Below are positions 55,260 to 64,000 of a stretch of DNA of 64,000 nt, in pieces. This DNA is from Capsicum annuum. Lineage: Eukaryota > Streptophyta > Magnoliopsida > Solanales > Solanaceae. The notes beneath the pieces are model-generated. The model was not told the DNA's origin, searched no databases, and saw nothing but the letters and a program-made list of their open reading frames with translations. Every line of letters begins with the position of its first letter. Position 1 is the first letter of the stretch. Both the position numbers and the translations under genes were made by a program. The stretch spans positions 53,505,352 through 53,569,351 of the forward strand of contig NC_061115.1 of the NCBI RefSeq assembly GCF_002878395.1, in the 5' to 3' direction.

Positions 55260-57029
55260 GTATGCATTTGATGAATTTAAATATTGAATTGAGAGCATCA
55301 ATTATTGGAAATCCCTCTCTCGTTTAAAGGTTTCTTGTTTTCGTAAGCCATGATTATTTGAATGTATTTTGAGAAGCATGATTACAAATGCATTGATTAT
55401 TGTTTATGACTTGATTATGATTTTGATTTGAAGAGAGGGGTTTTTACATGTTGATAAATGCCGAAGTATATAATGAAAGAATTGCATGGTTTTGTCAAAA
55501 ATACATGACCAACACAGGTTTGTTGGAATTGTTGAAAAGATGAAAATCTTTGCATGATTTTGACTTATGTTTTAAAGTATGAATTCTCTTATACTTGTCT
55601 GAATGTTTTGGTGGTCTGAACATTATTGTAAATGAACGAATCTTGCATGATACCTTATGGCTCAGAATTTTGACTTGTAAGTCTTGGTATGATGATATCA
55701 ATTCAGGTAATGCCATAGTAACACAGAACAAAACATAGTGTGGATTTTCTTTCAGATTTTTAGATTTTGAACTAAGAATGATACAAGTTCAGAAATGGCT
55801 AAAAATGAGCATAAAGAGATGTTAGGTGGTTAGCCGAAGAAGGCACGATTTTAGAAAACTCATTACCCAAAATTGTGTTTTGCCGATACGAGATTATTAT
55901 GTCCCTTAGAGGGATTATACGTTGGCCTAGTGCTCTGTGGTATATTAGAATTAGAAACTCTACCTCTTGTGGCAAACTTGGGATGGGGCTTGGCCACCAA
56001 GTTAAGGGCGGACTCCATATAGCCCGTGGGATTATACAATTGTAGGATGTACCACAGAAGTAATATAAAGATTAGAACTGCATTGTCAAAAAAAATTGTT
56101 TTATGATCACTGAAACTGCCCATGCATTTTTAAATATTTTATGCATGATATTTCAGACTTGCTCTCATCTATGTTATATATATGTAAACACATTATTTTG
56201 GATTACTCTGTATACCAGTACATCTATATTGACTCCCTATATTTCAGGGTCTGATGCTCAATCTAGAGGTCCTACTAAGTCGTAGAATTTTCAAACAGAA
56301 GAGAAGTGAGCTGTTGGTAAGCCTTCTTTATTTTGGAGGTCCTATTTTGTTTCAGTCATTTGATAATTAGTATGGTTTTGGTCAACTGGGGGCCTTGTCC
56401 CAGATTCAGATAGTTTATTGATGTCATATGTAGTAAAGATTTCGCAGACTGAAAAAGATGTTGTCTAAATATTTATGAACTTATTTCCGTATTGTTAAAC
56501 AGATTTCAGAATATGATCATGATTTTGTTTATTTTACTTCTGCATCTTTTCTTTATTATTCGAGTTTTGTGTATGATGACCAGTGGTAGAAGAGTGTCCG
56601 GATCACTATGGTTCGAGATGCTCGTGTAATACCCCACATGTTTCTAAGCTAGGAGACGAACCATTTTTCCTACATATGAAATCTCCTATCCTGTGATTCA
56701 TACTTGAGTACATGACTTACAATGAGTATCCTAGCGATAAGATAGCTTATGATGCGTTAAGCATGTTCATATGAGTCACTTAAGGTAGTACAAGCTAAGA
56801 GTTTTTGAATCCATCAAGTTTTAGTGTTCGATTTCATAAGGGTCATATTTGAACGAGTATAACTCGATATTAATGTGGTATTTCGACATATTTCTATCCA
56901 CCAAATTATAGAGAATCAAATAGCTTTCCAATGATACCAATTTCATCAAAATCCGACACCCGAGCTAGGAGTTATGGCTTTGCGAAGTAGAGTGCGTCGC
57001 CTAACCAATCGCACATGGCCACTGGAAAG

Positions 57030-57190
57030 CATATACGATAGCATATGCGGTGCCTATGTAAATATAGGTGATATCATTTGCAGCGCCTATGTAGTTATAG
57101 GCGATATCATATGTGGAACCTATGTAAATTTAGGCGATATCATATGCGGCGCCTATGTAAATATATGCGATATCATATGCGGTGCATATC
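57030..57190. repeat. 33-bp tandem repeat in LTR B
   Basis: About four and a half units around GATATCATATGCGGCGCC and TATGTAAATATAGGC. In the + strand it translates as an 11-residue repeat (GDIICGAYVNI), but it lies in an LTR, 400-565 bp from its start. Confidence 0.9.
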
Positions 57191-59085
57191 TTATGGTTTC
57201 AAGTGACTTAAACACTCCGTTTTGAGTTATTTTGAGGGTAATTAAGTCTTTTAACACTCCTTACACATCCCTAAACTTAACCCTACGAAATATATAGCTC
57301 ATAATTACATTACAACCCTACTAACATTTTAAGTTCATCATCTAAGATCACTAAAAGAGAAAAACAACTAGGGTTGCATAATTAAGCATGAAGATCCAAT
57401 TTCAAGGAAATTCCTCCGTCAATCATCAAGAATCTTTCTTCTAAGGTATGAGGGAGTTGATTCATGGACTCCTTTCGTCCATAAAGCTCAAGAACCATCT
57501 TCTAAATTATGTATTATGATGTTTATGTTGTTGGTGGTTGATGTTCATGTGGTTGGAGTTTGATGATGCCTAAGATAGGATCTTTGTATATTTTGTATGA
57601 GGATATGGTGGTATTTAATGTATAAATATGTGAAATTGGTGGTTGAATATTTGTAATCTTGATGAATCCACCTATGCCTAAGATGTGCATGTAAGGTGTT
57701 TGTGAAAATACCTAAGGGAATAGAAATCATGCTTTTATGACATAATAAGTCCTAAATGACAATTCCATGTTCTAAGTTTATGTTCAACGTGATCCCCATG
57801 CTATTGTCTTGAATTAAAGATGTTGTATGAGATGCTTATGATATTGTTGTGATATGGAATGACCATGTTATTGAAGCCATGAAAGTATATACATGTTGTG
57901 TGCATTCCCGATCATGTGATAGTTTGTTGAGAATCATTCTTATTGTGAAATCCTTACTTATGATATTGTGAATTGTGGACTCTACTCTTATGATCAAGTC
58001 AGTCATGTGGGTACTTATACCCAAAAACTATAGCTGTGTGCCTAGAGCTAGTGTCATGTTTCAAGACATCCTCAGTCAAGCTATGCTCCATAGATTTCAG
58101 TTAGTCACGTGACTAAGAAAAACTCAGAAATCTCAGTAGTTCAGTAGTCCCAGTAGTTTCAGTACTCTTAGTCAAACCTCAGATCTCAAGTAGCTTTTTC
58201 GTCAGTCAACGAAACTCAGTGAATTCAGCTTAGTTCTGCTAAGAAAATATTATCAGCTTAGTTAATCAGTTTATAAATCAGTTCAGTTAGTCAGTTCAGC
58301 GCAGTTAATCTTTTTAGAGTCTTTCAGTTGGGAGTTGGGACTAGCACCGAGCGAGTGCAGGGATGGCAGTTTTTCCCGTTATAAAGGCAGAGCCGTTAGC
58401 AGTAATCCCTGTACTCCAGAACTGCGTAGCCAGCACAGGACAGGATTCACCCATCAAATTAAGGCTATACTTGACTATTGTATTGCCTTAGGCTTGATTT
58501 CCTGTTCAGGGTCACCCGTCAGAGAGGCTTGACCATAGTAGAGGTCTCTACCCGCGGCATGATATTGACTCCCTTCCATTCAGGGCAAAGATTGAAACCC
58601 ACCAATATAGTATCAGGGCATATCAGTTAGGTTACTACCTCCCACAGTCACAGTTATAATTACAATTTCAGCATCAGTCTTCAGAGTAGAAATCAAGAAT
58701 CAGGATAGTCAGATATAGTCATCAATCTCAGTAAGGAACTCAGATAGTTCCATTGATTCCCAGACCATCCCGTCAGATAGGCTTGGTCCCATATTAAGAT
58801 GCTTATTATTAGATCTAGAGGTCACCCAGCAGACAGGCTTGATCTCAATCTTAGATTCAGTTGAGTATTCTCATTATCAGTTTTAGAGATCACTCGTTAG
58901 CTAGGACTGATCTCAGACTTAGATGTTCAGATACAGATTGGAACTCAGATAGTTTTCCCCAGAATTAGGACTGTTAGATACAGTCATCCATGTTATCAGT
59001 CATTCAGTATCTCAGTATCACGAAACTCATATTGTCAGAGTTCAAACTCAAGTACTCAGTATCTCCACGAGTTCAGTAGCAGTTA

Positions 59086-59119
59086 CGTATGTATGTATAT
59101 ATGTATGTATGTATGTATT
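59086..59119. repeat. TATG microsatellite
   Basis: About eight TATG units, one changed to TATA, in LTR B. Confidence 0.9.
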
Positions 59120-59670
59120 CTCACATTCATATTAGTGAGCATGTTCATGCATATAAGCCCCATGCATTTAGCCTACCCTCATGTATACTCAGTACTTTAG
59201 TTGTACTGATGCATTTGCGCTATGGTGCTTTCTTTATGTTACACCATAGATTCTGAGGTGCAAATTTTAGATCAGCGGTGGCAGTTCAGTAAGCAGTGAG
59301 TCCTCATCTTTTGAGGACATGATCGTTACATTTATTATTCCAATATTTCAGTTTATTTTCAATTTAAGGAGTTAGTTGGAGACATGTTCCTTCAACTCCT
59401 TATTTAGACAGTTTAGAGGCTTTCAAACGATTATAGAGTTTTCAGATTTAGACTTTAGTATTTTTAGTTTTGTTTTGGTACTGTAATACCACCTTATTTC
59501 AGATATTTTATTATTCAAGATTAAACCTTACGCCCTCTTTGTTCATGTTTCCATATTTTATATGTATATTATACAGTTACAGGTACAGATATAAGTCATG
59601 GGTTGGCTTGTGGTCCTTCGGGGTCATAAGCATCGTGTAGCATTCTGGTTCAAAAAATTAGGGCGTTACA

Positions 59671-62600
59671 ACTTGTTACGACTAGGGCCCCGATTTGGGT
59701 TATGATAAACTTGGTATCAAAGCACGGTTCATGGTTCTAGGGTGTCTGCGAAATTGCGTCGGGTAGAGTCTTGTTTATGGGTGTGTAGCATGCCACACTT
59801 ATAAGTAGGAGGCTACAAGGCATTTAAGAATATTATTTTTTCTTCATGTTCTAGTTCGTGCTAGGGAGTCAAAATATTCCTTTTTCATACTCTAGTTTGT
59901 GCTATGGTGTCGTCCATACTAAAGTAAAGTTATCCCAATTTTTTTCTTACTCTATTGTCCTTAGATATGTCTTATTTTTTAGGTGATTAAGTACAAAAGC
60001 TTAGAATCCAAATGATGTGGTCCTTTTCTGATTGAGTTATTAAAGATAAATTTGCATAAGGACTTGAGAAGAGACCGTTAGTGCTTCAAGGTGTATTGAT
60101 TTTAGTGTAAACTTTGATTCTGATAAAATCATGCTTTTCAGCTTGAGGTATTAAGTGTATTCAGTCCTTTTCAAAATTTATGTTGCAGATGTCATGCATA
60201 AGGGGAGGGATGTATAATGGAATGTTGAAATTATATTTCGATTTGAGTAGTAGTATAAGTTAAAAGTGTCATGACCTACTGGTAGTGAGATATGACCAAG
60301 AAGCTGGTGATATAAAGTCACAAGGTTAGAAGTCAGAGTGAGGGTGACTTTTATGCAATAAATATTTTAGTTGTATAATCATTGATTGAGGGATGATTTT
60401 CCATTTTATAGTGATAGACTAATATGGTAGTAATATATGTAGATTGTAAGGTATTCGATAAAGGAAGTGTTTGGCTGTGATTATTATTTATTCAAGAATA
60501 GGGAAGGATCCTAGAGTCGATAGTTATGGTGGTTATAGAAATCCCTTGTAGGTTGTGAAAGGAAATGTTTAGATTTTCCAATAAGTTATAAGTATAGACT
60601 CATTGTTGTTTGTGGAATTTGAAGGTAGTCTACATGCATGCTTGGGTAAGTAAGTATGATATGAGAAAAAGAAATATGTAGATAAGATTCTATAAGGTTA
60701 TAATATAATATTAAGGTTGACCATGCCTATTATGTGACCTTACCCTCCTTGACTTTCTTTTTTTAGTAGTTGTAAACTAGTACTTCTATTGAGAAGGTAT
60801 GTAGTAGATTTTGAGGTGTAGTAGTAATGTCATGGAAGTGATTTGGTTACAGGTAGTATCTAGGGAAATGGGGTATATGGGTAGAATTTTCAAATTTGAT
60901 GGACTAGCATATTATGTTTCACTCTTCATTGGTGGTAAATGATTGATGCCAGACTATAGGCTTGAATTTTAGATGTAAAATATGGTGGTAAGAATAGTAG
61001 CTTAAGATTAATGGTGTATGTTGTGTGGGAATAAATTCGTAGGCTTGATATGATGTGTGAAATGGACTAGGTTGATAATTTGTGAAAAGTTTAAGTGGTA
61101 ATTGAGGGGTATATGTGTATATGAAGACTAGCGTTAAAATAATGAATTGTGGGTGAGTCATTAAGTGGATAATGGCGTAAGTATATAAGAATAAGTTGCA
61201 CCCCCTGGTAGTATGGTGTTACTCGTTAGGTAAGATTTTATGCTATGGGATATGTGGTTACCGGTCTAATGCTAGAAGGTTAAGTAGTAGAGAGTGGATT
61301 TTTATGTGATACAAAGTGAAGTTGTGTATGATCATGAGACTGCGTGTTGTAGGTTGATAACGATAGAGGATAGCAAAAAATTAAGAGTAGTGTTCTGGAG
61401 AAGCAATACCTTTAGAGCATACTTAAAAAGAAAAAGTTTAGCATTCATGTGGATAAGTGTTTTACGTACCTAGTTTGTGTTCTTAAAATTATCGTATGGA
61501 GAAGTCTGGTGAGTTGTTGGTCGGTGTTTGTTAGAGTTGAATTGAGGAAATACTGGTAGGCAATATGAACCTTGGGTATGATTTACAAATTTTGTTAAGT
61601 TGTAAGTTATGTGATTAGAGGCGTAATACGAGTATTCTAAGGAGTTGAGGCTAGAGTGTTAAGTTTTTAGAAGCGTGGGTGTCCATGCCCATAATAGTGT
61701 TAGCCACAAGTTGGTGACTTTGGGTGTTAGAGGAAGTTTTGATTAGTGTTCCTGACAGTTGTCCTAGAAAGAATTTAGTGTCATTGTATTAGAAATAAAT
61801 AAGAGAAGTTGTATTCATATGTATATTGGTATCCCTTTTGTGATAAGAAGTGTGAATGCGTACGCTCATGGGAGTGAGAGTTGTATAGTGAGGGCTATAG
61901 AGGTTAGCAAAAGTTAAGAGATGCATTTTTTTCGAAAGGCAAGGCCTTCAGAGTATAGTTCTCCAGGGATATTTTAGAGTTTAAGTATCTGGTGATGTCT
62001 CTTTTATGTTGAGAGTTGTGGCTATAGAATTGGTAAGGGGATATGTTCGTAAGTCTAGGATTGTGACTTTAATCTAAGGGGGAGATGGAGAAGCAAGTTA
62101 GTTCTCGAATTTTTCTCAATGTGGCAAGTTGCGGGAAGGAGTCATGATGAACCTAATTCTACACAAGCATAATCCTCCTACTTCAATTAGGAGAGTATCC
62201 TGCTAATGTAATATGCCATATATTCATGTCTTGCCTATGCCTAAAGTTTGAACTCTCTGTGTAACATATGTCATGTTCCGACCTCCAAACACAAAGCAAT
62301 AATATCCCTCAGTGATCTAATATTTCGAGTATCCAAGCCATATGTTGTGTTGTTCGTGATCCATGAAAATCTATGTCTCTCAGCATGTTTGGCCCTAAGA
62401 AAATATATTTCAATATGTTGCGGAATCATCTTATGCCGGAATTAGCCAAAGTGATAATGTTTATGCTAACTTATGGAAAATTTTTAGCTCTTTGAATGAG
62501 AAGCAATCACTTTAAGTGAAATCCTTGTCTTAGTTGTGAATGACATAAATTTCGGTGTTATGCCATAGAGCTCATGATATATGTATCCATATTTCTCATT

Positions 62601-63725
62601 TTGGTCGGTCTTAAGGAAATCATGTTGTGTTGTTTTTAGGCCAAATAACTCTTTACTTATGATCTGAATGGTTGATATCTGAAGCACTCTGTGTCTATTC
62701 TATCGTATCTTCACTTTATGTCCCTCCTCAAGTAGTGCAATAAGTATGAGTGATGATCTGATAATGTAACTTCCATTCATGGTGTTTATGCTCGGATCCC
62801 TTAATGACCCTCTGTATCTTAGTATGATGGTGGTTGTGGAAGTGTAGTAGTGTGTTAGGTATAGGAGTAGATGTTCTTGAAGGTGAAAAATTTGATGTGA
62901 TTCTCGAGCTGAGGTTATGGGTGAAAGAGAAAAGAAAGAGATACACTTTTGTTGTGCGAAATGGCTAAGAAGGAGAAATATGGTGACAATCTTTGTGAAA
63001 GTGATCGAATTTGCTGATCTTAGTGCGGGAAATCCATGTAGTGGGTGTAGTAATGATTAGGCTTGAATGTTTTGGTTGCTAAAAATGTAAATCTATGTGC
63101 TATGTGGTTGGTACTATCTAAAATAGATCTTGAGTGTGTGTGACGATAGTGATAAGATGAAGAAATATTCTTAAAGGGATGTAAAGTATAGGGTCCCGTA
63201 GCTTAAGCTAGCACTTCTATTCTCTTAGACTTAAACATAGGAGTATTATACTGTAGGACTCAAATTCTTATGACTAGACGTGTGGTTGGGGAATTTTAAG
63301 TTGTAAGTGTGAAGTATGCTATTTAATGTTTGGTGGGTATATGATTAGTGCCTTTAAGTTTAAGTCTATTCGTGGTACTCTGTAAGGTTGAGAATGCTTT
63401 AAATACTATTTTCTGTGAAATCTTATTCATTATAAGTTCCAATATAAATCAGGTCTATAATTATCAAATAAACCCATAACACATGTGGTGATGATAATGA
63501 TTCTTAGAACTCATGTCCAAGATCATCCCTATGTGAAGTCCCATTGCCTCATATTTCGTGCTTACACGTTCCTCTAGGGGTTATCATGAAGCTCGGTAGA
63601 TGCCTTTGCATATTTTGTGATGGAAGAATGTTCAATACGAGGTTTCATTCTTTATTCTACATTTTTATAACTTCAACAAGTCCCTACCCATCATTCGGGG
63701 ATAAATGATCACAAGGGGGAGATAA
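59671..63725 (+). mobile_element. Gypsy internal region without gag-pol
   Basis: Starts with the primer site and a leader, and ends with a polypurine tract (CAAGGGGGAGATAA, 63712-63725). Across ~4 kb I find no gag, protease, RT, RNase H or integrase motif in any frame, and the longest frames are short. It is either a non-autonomous derivative or the joined leader and 3' UTR remains after loss of the coding part. Confidence 0.65.
59712..59724 (+). promoter_or_regulatory. Primer-binding site (initiator Met tRNA)
   Basis: TGGTATCAAAGCA, one base off the usual TGGTATCAGAGC complement of plant initiator-Met tRNA, 41 bp past the LTR end. It sets the orientation of the element as + strand. Confidence 0.8.
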
Positions 63726-64000
63726 TACAACATTCCGTATTTTCGAGCTAGAAAGAGAACCATCGTTCCTACGTGCATAAGCTCTAATTCCATGTTTTTT
63801 TATTTAAATTCATATGTCATGATCCTTCTCCGAGTATATGAAGTGGTTATGAGGTGAAAATGTTCATAGAAATGGACTAAAGCAAAGTTGAGCTAAAAAC
63901 CCTTCATCCATCCAAAATTTGATATTCGATTCTACTAGGGTTATCTTTTAATGATTATAACTTTTTTATATACAGAATTTGGTAGATTAAGACCCACCAA
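63726..64000 (+). mobile_element. Gypsy 3' LTR (family A), cut by the window end
   Basis: TACAACATTCCGTATTTTCG follows the polypurine tract and matches LTR A (54233) over the visible ~270 bp with roughly one difference per ten bases. The remainder lies beyond the window. Confidence 0.8.

Larger units (their letters stand above)
54233..56624 (+). mobile_element. Gypsy 5' LTR (outer, family A), interrupted at its 3' side
   Basis: Starts TATAACACCCCGCATTTTCG (TGTAACACCCCG-like). Its first ~270 bp match the segment at 63726-64000 closely, making the two a 5'/3' LTR pair. It includes a 45-bp tandem repeat, a CT/TA microsatellite and, near its end, the LTR-like phrase GAAGAGTGTCCGGATCACTA. A second LTR begins abruptly at 56625. 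Confidence 0.75.
56625..59670 (+). mobile_element. Gypsy 5' LTR (inner, family B), 3.0 kb
   Basis: Bounded by TGTAATACCCC and GGGCGTTACA, and followed by a primer-binding site at 59712. It shares diverged blocks with LTR A (for example ATAAGGGTCATATTTGAACG and CACCAAATTATAGAGAATC) and is closer to the solo LTR at 27722-31162. No flanking duplication is visible on the left (GCTCG), because the matching 3' LTR is not in view. Confidence 0.75.

Noticed and set aside
55863..56123. 86-codon minus-strand frame
   Set aside because: Inside LTR A, no motif; taken as chance.
57030..57190. Repeat protein frame (GDIICGAYVNI repeats) on the + strand
   Set aside because: It lies in a gypsy LTR tandem repeat; the frame is open only because the unit is 33 bp.

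Overview
The window is plant nuclear DNA, most likely from a Solanaceae species (nightshade family). Evidence: an intron-rich gene with GT-AG introns, an AT-rich background, an RTE-type LINE ending in TTG repeats, Au-type and other tRNA-derived SINEs, Stowaway MITEs, and Tekay/Del-like gypsy LTRs with an initiator-Met primer site. I cannot name the species. Two 100-N scaffold gaps lie at 47567-47666 and 49410-49509.

The only host gene I can support is at the left edge (1-14477, + strand): the 3' part of a JMJ25/IBM1-type JmjC histone H3K9 demethylase. I assign thirteen exons, which join in frame to 987 codons plus a stop; the 5' end lies outside the window. Its late introns are full of transposons (Helitron, SINEs, hAT MITE, LINE and Copia remnants). 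The largest intron separates the exon with the first two iron ligands from the exon with the third.

14478-20138 is nested repeats: tandem duplications just after the gene, a truncated RTE tail, a 2.4-kb TIR element with a 9-bp target-site duplication (TSD) that itself carries a 0.6-kb TIR element, an Au SINE and an unclassified block.

20139-42743 is, on my reading, one 22.6-kb Mutator-like element (MULE) of the Ulp1-carrying (Kaonashi/KI) type. It is bounded by a perfect 9-bp TSD (GTATCTAAC) and diverged terminal inverted repeats. It holds a decayed mudrA-like transposase (+ strand), a convergent decayed DUF1985/Ulp1 cysteine-protease gene (- strand), a captured WD40 fragment, a nested 3.4-kb solo gypsy LTR with a 5-bp TSD, and many dispersed copies of a ~105-bp unit. 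Each unit contains two oppositely oriented copies of a hairpin-like motif.

42753-53750 contains two Stowaway MITEs, an hAT MITE with an 8-bp TSD, a degenerate RTE fragment, a CACTA-like end, and a nearly complete RTE LINE (about 47285-51548) with two in-frame stops. 54233-64000 is a compound gypsy structure: two stacked 5' LTRs of related families, a primer-binding site, about 4 kb of internal DNA without recognisable gag-pol, a polypurine tract, and the start of a 3' LTR that matches the outer 5' LTR. I see no CRISPR, operon or bacterial feature.
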